From Megalonaias nervosa (taxonomy: Eukaryota > Mollusca > Bivalvia > Unionida > Unionidae): a stretch of 64,000 nt of DNA. Shown here piece after piece: positions 1-8,646 of the stretch. The position numbers and the translations under genes were made by a program. The notes under the pieces are model-generated. The model had not been told where the DNA came from and did not search any database. It saw only the letters and a list, made by a program, of their open reading frames with translations. Each line of letters begins with the position of its first letter. Positions within the stretch are counted from its first letter, which is position 1. Location of the stretch: NCBI GenBank assembly GCA_016617855.1, contig JAECUM010004391.1:85932-149931 (forward strand). Direction: 5' to 3'.

Positions 1-429
1 GACGTAAATGACACTGGCATTATGCCCTTTGCGTGTAAACCAGAGTTTAATTTCTTCTTCGTCTTCTCCTAACATGTCGTCAAAAATAACCAAATGAGTT
101 TAACTAGGGTCAGACACGATCCCGTCGTCCTCGCCAGGAATGCCTTCCACAAACACGATGGAATCGCCTTGACTTTCTAGCAGAAGGCTGTACGCTGATT
201 GCCACTCTTTGTAACACCACACGATGCGTTGAGGTGGACGATCGATCAAATGATGTTTATGTTCGATCAAACGTTTGACAAATTCGGTTTTGCCTGAGCC
301 GCTCGGTCCGGCAATGAGCATGTTAAAGGGATGGCGAAGATACAAGGCCTCTCAACTAGTCCGATCTACGTGTTCGTCAATGACTTTGAAAGTGGAGGAA
401 GAGGGAGCAGAGACAGTAGAGGTAGCCAT
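1..429 (-). pseudogene. Polinton DNA-packaging ATPase (FtsK/HerA type), N-terminal part
   Basis: This ATPase would drive genome packaging into the capsid. The gene starts at ATG 429-427 and reads to the window edge. Walker A is clear (GPSGSGKT, about 25 codons after the start of the readable block), and a Walker B-like VIFDDM lies at about 60-90. Two in-frame stops break it: TGA at 354-352, between start and Walker A, and TAA at 102-100, just before Walker B. Both are single-codon lesions in an otherwise continuous frame. The start lies ~75 bp downstream of the polyadenylation signal of the preceding membrane-protein gene. The C-terminus is outside the window. No counterpart was found in element B. 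Confidence 0.8.
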
Positions 430-503
430 AGTAGTGTAAGAAATGTCACTTTTGACACGAAGACAGACAAGACAAGAGTTTTTATACTTTTTTTCAGGAC
501 ACG

Positions 504-509
504 TTTATT
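504..509 (-). promoter_or_regulatory. polyadenylation signal AATAAA
   Basis: A perfect AATAAA on the minus strand, just after the stop of the tail-anchored protein gene. It shows that this internal gene block uses ordinary polyadenylation, unlike the two terminal genes, which end in histone-type stem-loops. Confidence 0.55.
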
Positions 510-516
510 GTCATCT

Positions 517-885
517 TTAAAAGTGAACAACACGAAAGACAAAAATACATAAAAGCCAAATGGCTAAGTACATGAATAAAAGAAACATCAAAACGATCAT
601 AGTGGAATATACACAAGTCTCTGTACAACATTTGTGATGATCAAGAGGTGAAATCGTAGGGGTACTGTGTAATGTTCTGAGAGTCTCTACACTCCTTGGC
701 ACAATCACACAAGAGTCCTCCCGGAATGGCCTTTCAGGGATGTCGATCACGGTCCTATCTTGAAGAGAGTGGTTTTCCTCGGTCACGACTTCTTCTTCTT
801 CTTCTGGCACTGTCACTAACACTGGTTTAAAAGTTACTTTGTTCACGGAACGTTTTAATTTTTTAGGATTACAAATCTTTGGCAT
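517..885 (-). CDS. small acidic protein with C-terminal membrane anchor (Polinton A)
   Basis: Not recognised. The open frame extends up to 966, but that would overlap the preceding gene, so ATG 885-883 is preferred (about 122 aa). The N-terminal part is basic (PKKLKRS). The middle has an acidic run (EEEEEVV), and a Cys/His cluster precedes one strongly hydrophobic segment of ~25 residues at the C-terminus (within MIVLMFLLFMYLAIWLLC), typical of a tail-anchored membrane protein. A canonical AATAAA lies at 509-504, within ten bases of the stop, giving a very compact 3' end. The reading frame is intact although its neighbours are broken. It sits between an unrecognised cysteine-rich gene and the packaging ATPase. 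No equivalent was found in element B. Confidence 0.6.
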   Translation of the reverse strand: MPKICNPKKLKRSVNKVTFKPVLVTVPEEEEEVVTEENHSLQDRTVIDIPERPFREDSCVIVPRSVETLRTLHSTPTISPLDHHKCCTETCVYSTMIVLMFLLFMYLAIWLLCIFVFRVVHF

Positions 886-919
886 AGTGTGCCACTTCTT
901 TTGTCCATGCCTCAAACCC

Positions 920-1335
920 TCAACTTTTCCAGTCACGTACATCTTTCCAGTGAGGGTGTAAGTCACAAGCTACACACACGTCGTCGTACACATCTTCAGT
1001 GCCTAAAAGTTGACGAATCTTGTTTTCCCGTAGAGGTTGAGAAGTATCGAGATGAAAGCGCAAAGCTTTGAGCAGAATGAGTCTCTCGTGTACATTGAAA
1101 GGGACCACTTTCATGTTTTTTGGAGTGGTAGGTACTGTTCGTAAAGAGTCCACAAGGAATCGGCTGGTAAACGGAATCCCAAAAAGCAAGTCACTAAGAC
1201 ACACACTACACGTCGACCCCAATTCAATGGACACAGTTCTCGTAATAGGTGTTGGTAATCCTCTACCGTTTCAACAGTGTCATTGATTTCCTTCCACGGA
1301 ATCTGTTGTATCACAAATGATAAAGGTCGTGGCAT
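920..1335 (-). pseudogene. unrecognised cysteine-containing protein (Polinton A), frameshifted
   Basis: Two overlapping frames form one broken gene. Frame 1 starts at ATG 1335 (MPRPLSFVIQQIPW...) and reads well to about 1,215. The sense then continues in the frame ending at 920, so one frameshift lies near 1,215. The expected product is about 135-140 aa. The C-terminal frame has a CSVC pair and a later CVACDLH cluster, so it may bind zinc, but no known finger spacing is matched. A TATAAAAA at 1352-1344 is too close to the first ATG to be its promoter unless translation begins downstream. The gene lies between the gene at 1369-1757 and the membrane-protein gene. Function unknown. Confidence 0.5.
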
Positions 1336-1368
1336 AGTAGTATGTTTTTATACCTCTTTTCTCTTACC

Positions 1369-1757
1369 TCAATCACTTCTCCTAGAACGAAAGTAATGAA
1401 CGTAGTGAGTAATTTCTGACCACTGCCATTCCAGGAAACGGTCAAGAATGTCAATAAAATCTTCAAATGTAAATGGCCTAAAGCGAAATAGTAGAACGAA
1501 CGCACCCTTGAATCAGAGAAATCGGACTTGTTTGTTAACTTTGGTCAATTTCCTCTTGTGAATTTCTCGACACAAAAGTTCTACAGTCACTAATTGAGAT
1601 TTGGCTCTGGCAAGTCCCTGCCAAATGTCCTTGTAGATCTTCTCTTGCAATTCGATTGGTAATGTCTGAAGATTATTTTCTACATGGGGTTTAAATACTT
1701 GTCATGGGTTGTCCAATGTTTGACTGCTGGCCCCGTAGCTAGTTTCTTACACGACAT
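1369..1757 (-). pseudogene. unrecognised ~129-codon protein following BIR gene (Polinton A), broken
   Basis: Starts at ATG 1757-1755, only 12 nt after the BIR gene stop, so the two are probably co-transcribed. A one-base shift near 1,690 and an in-frame TGA at 1515-1513 break it. The readable parts include LPIELQEKIY, which superficially resembles the start of an F-box (LPxEL...KI), and an aromatic C-terminal region rich in F, W and Y that ends in RSRRSD. The F-box resemblance is short and may be chance. No counterpart was seen in element B, where the matching interval holds unrelated repeats. Function unknown. Confidence 0.45.
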
Positions 1758-1769
1758 GGTAGGCCCACT

Positions 1770-2394
1770 TCAATGACGAGGTCCCACTAAAGGCAGGTAG
1801 TGACAATCTGGAGACCATCGAGCATGTTCCAGGTAAGCGCAATCTTTCTTCTCCCACGCGTGAAGTGACACACCACAACTGAAGCACTTGACTTTATCCC
1901 CTTCGCCCAAGTAGATAAATCCAGCTCTAGCTAATTATTCGGGGGTAGGTCCTCCCAGATATTTTGGCCATTTTCCTCGAAAGGTTTGCAATCGACTTTC
2001 AAAGTCACAGTATTCTGGCAAACGCACAGGGAACGAATATTCGTCTTTCACAGGTTCATTTCGATGAAGGTACGGTGAAATGTGTAGGAGTTTGCTCAGT
2101 TTAGGATGACATCCGTAGGGTGGTAGCCGTCCATGATGACATCCACCATGAAGACCAGTAAAGTGAAAAGGTGTGCGATAACGAGTGGCATCGCTTTCGC
2201 ATCCATCAGGTTTGACAGACACAGCATCTCTTTCCATGGTAGATCATACCGGTAGTAGTAGTTATAGCAAAGTTCCCTTGATGATGTGGTACTGAATCGC
2301 TGAGGTCACAGCGTACGTCATCCCTGCCATCGCAAGGCACAGCATCGTACTCGAGTTTACTCTTGCTGCATACTTGATGTGTGAAAGGATTCAT
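1770..2394 (-). pseudogene. BIR-domain (inhibitor-of-apoptosis-like) protein of Polinton A
   Basis: About 208 codons from ATG 2394-2392 to TGA 1772-1770. The C-terminal third is a baculoviral IAP repeat. It has the FxxRLxTFxxKWP start, then LARAGFIYLGEGDKV, then zinc ligands with the exact family spacing C-x2-C-x16-H-x6-C (CFSC ... EHARW ... SPDC). Known BIR domains bind caspases or IAP-antagonist tails, so an anti-apoptotic role is the family-based inference. There is no RING domain. The N-terminal part has repeated DAV/CD motifs and is otherwise unlike known proteins. Lesions: a frameshift near 2,245, and TAA at 1937-1935 inside the BIR just before the conserved LARAG. It lies directly downstream of PolB. 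Element B has a matching gene that has lost most of the zinc-binding part. Confidence 0.85.
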
Positions 2395-2430
2395 TTTTTC
2401 TCGATTGGCGTTTGTAGTCACAATGAACTA

Positions 2431-5400
2431 TCAGTCTTGAATGTTGTCCCTTTTAATATGCTCGCCAATATCAGTGTGACAGTACGGTAAAGTAAAGTGA
2501 TTGGGAAGCCGAACTCGCTTCTGGTACACGATTTGATATACTTTATCCAAGGGTCGGCTAACGATTTGGTATGTGGGTAAACGTACAATCTTGTGCGGTT
2601 CATGGGTGGTCACTTTAAAATTTCCATCCTCTCCAAACTGCAAGGCTTCTTTCAAGAAGCCAAAGTTTACCAGTTGACTGGTGCGATAATTGAGAGTCAA
2701 TCCTTTCACTTTGCACTCCGTGTGTACACTTCTCCTTGTGGGTTACGGTATTCGCCACTTGCAAAACTTAGAATCTTGTCGTCGGGATGCTCGTCCATCC
2801 AGGCTTCTCAACGGTCTCCTTTGATGACAGGGTGAGGTTGACCGAGACGATCGATGTAGATGCAACTGTCCGTGTCAAAATACAGCACACGATCTCCTAA
2901 TAGTTTTAAAGCTTCGTACAGTTTTAAGCGAGCATGGGCTTTCACGTAAGCCGCAATGATGACATTTCCAAATTCGTCGGCTTCTACAAAGTCCAGTTCT
3001 TCTTCGTAATTGACTAAGATCAAGTCCTCACGAAGGACATCTAAGTGTTTCATGTATTTGGTTTTGTCGTGAATCATCTGAAAGTAGCGGGAAGGTTCTG
3101 TCAAATACTCCGTCTTGGGTAAACACGGTCGTTGTGCCATTTTGCCCCACAAACAATTTAACATCACTTTGGCAAACGATCGCCTTCCTTCGTTTTTCTC
3201 CACGTGGTCTAAAAGTGATGCCTTCCTGCTCCAAGTATTTCTCTTTGAATTTCTTTTGGTCTTCGGGAGTGTGACACTAGGAAGGATAGCCACTAGATTC
3301 TTGTTTTAGTTTCAAAAAGGCATTCACGTAGTCTGCGAAAATGCCTTTCTGAGTTTCGTCGCCCTTGTGGTATTTTTCTGTCTTGGGAAAGTGGTAAATT
3401 TCGTACACTTCTATCAGTTGGTATCCCAAGTCCAGAGCTTTAAACAATTCCACGCTGACCCACGTTCCCGTCAAGGCTCGTTCTTCCTGAGTGTGGTGAC
3501 AAGGTTGGTCTTGTTTGCACGTTTCGGCACAAGTACGGCACAAGGGAAACATCAGTTTTCCTTGGCAATGATGTGGTAAAACGGGATGGTATAAGTACGT
3601 GGGAGGCAAGACTTTACATTTGATCAATCCTTCGTATTGTCGAATATTGTCCAGGACGATGTGTTCCGTCAGCAATTGTGGGTGCCCTGCGTGAAAGTGA
3701 CAATATTTGCACACGTACGGATACAGAAAACACATGTCCAAGTATTTGATTTCCTCTCCTTTCTCTTCGTCGGCTTGGTACAGCAAACAGGTAGCATTCA
3801 TCCGTCCTCCGTATAAACTGTCCCTTGGGTTTAGTGGGTCCACCAGTTTGTAACTTTCCACGATGCGCTTAAACTCGGGATCGGTTTTCAAACGGTGATC
3901 GTACTCGTGTTCCCACATTTCTACCACTTGGTATCCTTGCTCTTCTAACTTCAAGCGTCGCTGACAAGTGGTCTGGTACAGGTCCTCCATGGTCCGTTGT
4001 AAAAACTGATTTTTAGTGTTACGTTGAGGGTAGCCGATGGGACATCCGTGAAATAAGCACCCGTTAAACTCGCACACGAGTTGAGGGTTTTCTAAGTCCC
4101 AGCCATCTACCGACTACCTTCCGATGGTCTTTTCGCCTCTTCAGTTGCGATCGTGTTGGATCCATTTGTCTTCCTTGTCACACAAGTAATGTAACCAGCG
4201 TAGGGCTTTGACCGAATATTGACGTTTGACAAAATTGGTCGTTTGAGGACTGATGACAGTTAGGGTGTTTTCGGGCATGAATCGTTGGCGGTACACTAAG
4301 GAACACGCTTTGGCAATGGTGCAGGCTTCTTTCAAAGGGTCGATCCCACCGTGTTCCATGAACAGTTCTCGAAATTTTCCACAGCAACGCCGTAAAATGT
4401 CCACGTCGGAACGACAATATTTTAACATTTCTTCCTCAAAGTCGAAGGGGTCCGAAGCGTGAGTCTGGTACCAAGCGTAGAAAGCTTCTCGTTGTTCGGT
4501 ACACATGTTGTCGGGGTCGTAGTAGTGAGCCTCAGGCAAATGGGGTAGAACGGCGTGTTGATTGGCTTCGGTATTGAAAAAGTTCGGAAAATAGCCTTTG
4601 GCCATTTCTGTCATTCCAAACGTTTTAGACATGCGGCTCAAAGGCATGGCCAAGTAACTCATCGAATCTTTAAACTGTACTTGACCCACTTGCATGGAAA
4701 TGATTTTGGCTCCGTTCAAAGTCACTTTCAGACGTTCGGTACTTTGTTCCGTATAGTATCTCAACAGAAACTGTCCATCTTATCCCGAGAAATTGTGAGC
4801 CATCACCGTGGCATAGCGATGACAATCTCCGTAACGTTCGATGTCTTCTTGACTCCATGTCTCGTCGATAGGGTTTAAAATCCATTGGGCGAAATCGGCT
4901 AGCGTGTTCGGTCCCCGAAAGATTTTTTCACGTCCTCCAGGAATCTTGCTACAGTGAGGGCAATGAGTCAAGATAGGTTCTTGGATGCACTTCTCGCACG
5001 CTCGGTGAGCCACGCAGAAATTAGGAATGTGAATGCCAGTCTCTTGCATGCATTCGAAATCGAAAAAGATGAAATGGCCTTTCTTCTGGTCATTATCTTC
5101 TTCTTCTGCATGTTTGGATTGGTATTTTTGAATGTAGCATTGGTGTTCCAAGTCCACGACTTGGCGACAAATGTGACATCGTTTCTTTCCTGAACATACG
5201 TGCGCGTTGGCACAATTGGTACTTATGCCTTGTCCACAAGTAGGGCACAATCTCAGGAGTTGACAGGCACATTTCTGCTGTGAACCTTGCGTCTTTAGAT
5301 GTTGTTGGTAACAAGTTGGACTGACAAACGTGCGCTGACAAGCTGGGCAATGCACTCGTTCTTGTCCATCGTCCAGACAGGGCTTAGAGAGTAAACATCC

Positions 5401-6488
5401 CTCACATTTCGATCCGCAATGCTTGTGTTGCCCTCGATTGTTATAGCCATAGTCACATTTCTCACAGTAATAACTGTATGATAGGAATGCAGTGATACTG
5501 GTGATGGCATCGAAATGTTCATCGTGATGACAGACGTGAATGTATTTTCCGTCTTTGAAATTTTTGCCTCGAAACAACAGAGGTCCGCGCACTTCTTGAG
5601 GGTACGCTTTCAAGGTGTAGCGTGGAGCCAAGACGTCTTGCAACTTTTGCATTTCAGGAATGCCACAGGGTGTGTCTTTGGATATCCCCTCTTGCTGTAA
5701 CAGGAGTTCTGCTTTTCCAATTGTTTGGTTCGATTCGATCGTCGAATAGTTTTCCAGGCTCTTTTCCATTCTACCGTGTCGTTCTTGTCGGCATACGTTC
5801 GTCCCACCACGATGGCACGGGCTAAACACATCTGAGGGTTGTTCATTTGAACGAGGCTACGCTTGATGCTGCGAAGATTGTCTACCAAGATCACCTTTTT
5901 GCCATGTCCTGTCCCTTGGGGAAGAGACACGTGGGTCATGAACAGTGTCGCTTTTCCGTCGGTGATGTGAAACTTGTCGTTGGATTGTTGTACGTGTTGA
6001 ATCTTGTCCATAACCTTAGAAGGTATCAATTCTGCTGGGCTGCTAAACTCGATCCAAACGGGGGACTTCAAACTGTCGTGATGAATGGAAAGTCTCAAGC
6101 GATCGTCTTCTTTGGCTTGACATTGCCGTTTCAGTGTAGTTAACAAAGAATCCCACACATCAGTGATGAACCCTTCTGCTTTCTCCAACGGTACGTCGGA
6201 CTTGAAATCTTTAAACTTCACTGCGTACTTGTAGGCCGTAGTTCTAAATTTTCTGGAGGAGCGTTTGTCCGTCTCTCGAATGTTGTAGTACTTTTCAGGC
6301 TTTACTGGTGGTGATGGACTTTGACTGAGTGTAGACTCCCTGGGCTTAGATTCTGGTTCACTCATCTCATTTTCAAAATCGCTGGCATGAATTTGAGCCA
6401 AGACTTCCGCTACTGTGCGAGGCGATAAATCACGTTTCTGCCTCTTACTTTCTTCTCTTTTCTTTACGAAATGATGCGATCGTTTCAT
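2431..6488 (-). pseudogene. protein-primed DNA polymerase B of Polinton A
   Basis: This polymerase would replicate the element. It spans ~1,350 codons from MKRSHH at 6488, broken by frameshifts (near 5,750, near 3,285 and near 2,715) and in-frame stops (near 4,780, 4,140, 4,100 and 2,815). In order: a basic nuclear N-terminus, the Polinton-specific N-terminal domain (to ~5,750), a cysteine-rich block with many CxxC pairs (~5,480-5,120), Exo I with DFE (~5,060), an Exo II-like HNFSG (~4,790), Exo III YCRSDVD (~4,410), polymerase motif A D..FLYP (~3,730), motif B K..LNCLWG (~3,155) and motif C YFDTDS (~2,870). The metal-binding aspartates of motif C are intact. It is transcribed divergently from the zinc-knuckle gene. 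Confidence 0.9.
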
Positions 6489-6562
6489 CTTGACTGCAAA
6501 AAGTCAAATGACTACATTTGAAACACCATGGACCCCTGTATATCCATGTTAGGCTTAGTGCA

Positions 6563-6570
6563 TATATAAA
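6563..6570 (+). promoter_or_regulatory. TATA box of zinc-knuckle gene (A)
   Basis: TATATAAA, 54 bp upstream of the ATG at 6624. It lies inside the 135-bp gap between the divergent PolB and zinc-knuckle genes. Element B has TATAAAAA at the matching place. Confidence 0.65.
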
Positions 6571-6623
6571 GGGCTGGTGACTTCCCTCTCAGTATTCATT
6601 TCGCTCTCAAGCCGATCAACACG

Positions 6624-7088
6624 ATGGAAGAACCCACACAGATCGAACTTCTGATTAGAGCTTTGCGAGGTGTCATACGAAAGTTTTCTTCAGACAAGCC
6701 GACGGACTACTCTCCCTCCTTTCGAGATAAAAGTCAAGATACTTGCTATATCTGTCAGAAGAAAGGGCATTGGGCTACAGAATGTCCAGATCGTCATAAA
6801 AGCAAGACCAGTGGCAGAAGAGAGAAAAGTCAAGATACTTGTTATCATTGTAAAGAGAAAGGATATTGGTCTTCAGAGTGCCCTATGAAACAACAGGAGC
6901 AGGAGGAGAAAGAAGAAGAAGAGGTGCCCTCGGCAAAGGAAGAAACCCGTCACGTTCAGAAAGAGAAGACAGAAAAGAAAAGAAGACGAGAAAAATGTGA
7001 AGAAGAAGAAGAAGAGGAAAAAAGTGTAAAAGTGAAGAAATTGAAAAAACAGAGAGTGAAAGAAAAAAGACACAGAAGAAGTTTATGA
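6624..7088 (+). CDS. CCHC zinc-knuckle protein with highly charged tail (Polinton A)
   Basis: An intact 154-aa frame from ATG 6624. After a short helical N-terminus (MEEPTQIELLIRALRGV) come two retroviral-type knuckles in tandem. The first is perfect, C-x2-C-x4-H-x4-C (CYICQKKGHWATEC, residues ~41-54). The second has Tyr in place of His (CYHCKEKGYWSSEC). The last ~65 residues are almost only E, K and R and end in KEKRHRR. A nucleic-acid-binding role is likely from the knuckles. The layout resembles a retroviral nucleocapsid, but no capsid domain is present. It runs opposite to all other internal genes and converges on the coiled-coil gene. Element B has an intact homologue (21040-21528). Confidence 0.8.
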   Translation: MEEPTQIELLIRALRGVIRKFSSDKPTDYSPSFRDKSQDTCYICQKKGHWATECPDRHKSKTSGRREKSQDTCYHCKEKGYWSSECPMKQQEQEEKEEEEVPSAKEETRHVQKEKTEKKRRREKCEEEEEEEKSVKVKKLKKQRVKEKRHRRSL

Positions 7089-7300
7089 ACTTTTTAAAAG
7101 TGTTGTGTTGTGTTATGTTGTGATATTGAATTGTAAAAAATTTGTACCAGAATAGACCAGACTGAAAAAAACGTAAGTGTCTCTTGGTTTTGATTGTTTA
7201 GAATAATAAGGACCTACACTCATACACTCACAACACGTACATCATAGGGTTAAACAAGGGATTTTGAGTTTTAATTGATTTTGACAAAATGAATAGTCTC
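7089..7300. other. convergent intergenic spacer
   Basis: AT-rich gap between the stops of the convergent zinc-knuckle and coiled-coil genes. It has GT-rich and TGTTGTG repeats after the zinc-knuckle stop, which could act as a downstream polyadenylation element. No canonical AATAAA was seen near the stop. Confidence 0.4.
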
Positions 7301-7336
7301 TCTTTTCGAAAGAAGTGAGTGGCCCTGAAAAGGACC
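7301..7336 (-). terminator. histone-type 3' stem-loop after coiled-coil gene (A)
   Basis: On the minus strand, GGTCCT-TTTC-AGGGCC (7336-7321) forms a 6-bp stem (one G-T wobble) with a 4-nt loop, flanked by CCAAC before and ACTCAC after. The stem-loop begins 35 nt after the stop at 7372. A purine-rich CGAAAAGA (7308-7301) follows the stem by 12 nt, where the U7-binding histone downstream element sits in metazoan histone genes. No AATAAA is nearby. Confidence 0.8.
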
Positions 7337-7371
7337 GTTGGGTGTTTGTTTTTTTTTTCCTTAGAACAAAC

Positions 7372-8004
7372 TCAGGAACGAGAAGCAATCCGCTTTAACT
7401 GCCTTAAGCCTTTGCCACGGCCAAGGCCTACTTCTGGACTTGCTCCTGTCAATGATTTAGTAGAAATCACTAGGGGTGGTATCTCTGGTGTAGTAACAGG
7501 GTTAGGCTGTTTGGCTCGGGAAGGTCTTTTTCTCTTGGGTCGTAATAAAGAAGTCTGATACATTTGTTTCAGACTTCTTAACTCGGCCAAAATGTCCAAG
7601 AGTACCGTTACCGTTTGACTTTCACTGTTCTCCTTCTCTCCTAGCCTTTGTTTCTTCTCTACTGCTTCTTCTTCCTGTCGTTTCCTTCTTGCCTCTTCTT
7701 CTCGCTGTTGCTGTTCAAGGAGAAATGCTTGTTCTGCCTCTTTCTGCTGCTGTAAAAATTTCTCCAATTCTTCTTTCTGTCTTTGTTTAAAATCGTCGAC
7801 GTGTGGTAAAGAAGGAGAAAGTGGCGAAGGTACTGGTACCGGAACAAATTCTTGCGAAGAAGAGAAAAAATCTACTAAATCCCAATTGAAATCAACCTCT
7901 TCTGGAAGTAGCGCTGTGTTAACTTTGGTAGCCACTGCTATACCATCGCTTTTCGGCAACACAGCCGGTGCACCCCAATTCATTGTCTTCTTAGTTTCAG
8001 TCAT
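7372..8004 (-). CDS. coiled-coil nuclear protein, early-gene candidate (Polinton A)
   Basis: An intact 210-aa frame from ATG 8004. The N-terminal part has an acidic/aromatic patch (DFNWDLVDFF, residues ~38-47) that looks like a transactivation motif, followed by a proline-rich linker (~58-70). A Q/E/R-rich coiled coil covers ~75-125, a leucine-rich segment ~135-155, a basic nuclear-localisation-type cluster (RPKRKRPSRAK) lies near 160, and the tail is Gly/Arg-rich. No known family was recognised; a regulatory or DNA-associated role is inference. The gene is the first inside the terminal repeat, has a TATA box plus TGACGTCA upstream, and ends in a histone-type stem-loop. The homologue in B has a frameshift. 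Confidence 0.7.
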   Translation of the reverse strand: MTETKKTMNWGAPAVLPKSDGIAVATKVNTALLPEEVDFNWDLVDFFSSSQEFVPVPVPSPLSPSLPHVDDFKQRQKEELEKFLQQQKEAEQAFLLEQQQREEEARRKRQEEEAVEKKQRLGEKENSESQTVTVLLDILAELRSLKQMYQTSLLRPKRKRPSRAKQPNPVTTPEIPPLVISTKSLTGASPEVGLGRGKGLRQLKRIASRS

Positions 8005-8055
8005 GTTTCACAAAACAATGTCGCATCGATTCACTGCGCACAGACGCTAGCGCAC

Positions 8056-8077
8056 CTATATAGGGAATGTGACGTCA
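8056..8077 (-). promoter_or_regulatory. promoter of coiled-coil gene (A): TATA box plus CRE palindrome
   Basis: CTATATAG (8056-8063) lies about 50 bp upstream of the ATG at 8004, with a perfect TGACGTCA palindrome (8070-8077) 6 bp further upstream. Element B keeps both at the same spacing. TGACGTCA is the CREB/ATF consensus site. Confidence 0.7.
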
Positions 8078-8185
8078 CAGGTATCTCTCTTCGGATTGGA
8101 AGACAGACTCGGCGAAGTGACTGAATTTTGTAACGCGTGTTGGGATTGGTGAACAATTTCAATCCGTTTCGATCCGGTCTTCCAC

Positions 8186-8193
8186 TATAAATA
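8186..8193 (+). promoter_or_regulatory. TATA box of terminal-repeat gene (A)
   Basis: TATAAATA, 51 bp upstream of the ATG at 8237, conserved at the same place in both terminal repeats of B. It implies a leader of only ~20 nt. Confidence 0.7.
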
Positions 8194-8236
8194 AACGCGG
8201 TTCACTTCATTCCCTTCACCTGTTCTCGTCACAAAG

Positions 8237-8470
8237 ATGTCCACCAACGTTCAATCGTCTACTTTCGTATCGTGATTGTTTTTCCGTACGGACTTACCCA
8301 TGTATGTCAGATCAGCATGGAGAATCGTTAGGATCACCGAGAAAAGCATTTGGAAAAGAAGGACTTATGTGGAAAGACAAGGCTGTCTGAAGAGAGTTCT
8401 GGTTTATGGACCAGAGATTAGACGAAGTTTGAGGAAGAGAAGAGGACCTATGCGATGCCCTCTATATTAA
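8237..8470 (+). pseudogene. small basic protein encoded in terminal repeat (A copy)
   Basis: The frame is 77 codons from ATG 8237 to TAA 8468-8470, broken by a TGA at codon 13 (8273-8275). The B copies have sense codons there. Recognisable parts are the start MSTNVQSST, RTDLPMYVRS, a central KRRTYVERQG, and a strongly basic C-terminus (EIRRSLRKRRG). Not recognised; the basic tail suggests nucleic-acid binding or nuclear entry. Being inside the terminal repeat, the gene exists twice per element and points outward. It has a TATA box close upstream and a histone-type stem-loop 27 nt after the stop. All three copies in the window are broken, each differently. Confidence 0.65.
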
Positions 8471-8497
8471 CGGAATGGTGTTAGCATAACAAACAAC

Positions 8498-8533
8498 GGC
8501 CCTTTTCAGGGCCACTCCATTGCCTCGAAAAGA
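8498..8533 (+). terminator. histone-type 3' stem-loop in terminal repeat (A)
   Basis: GGCCCT-TTTC-AGGGCC (8498-8513) is a perfect 6-bp stem with a 4-nt loop and matches the metazoan replication-dependent histone mRNA stem-loop, including the ACTCCA 3' flank. CGAAAAGA (8526-8533) follows 12 nt later, as a histone downstream element would. It begins 27 nt after the stop of the small terminal-repeat gene. Confidence 0.85.
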
Positions 8534-8646
8534 TATTAATTCTTTCTTGCCTAAAAAAATTTTTTATTCGATTTTTTAATTTATGTAGATATTTATTCTC
8601 TCTTCCCCAAAAAAATTTGTTTAGTCGATTTTATAATTTGTGTAGG

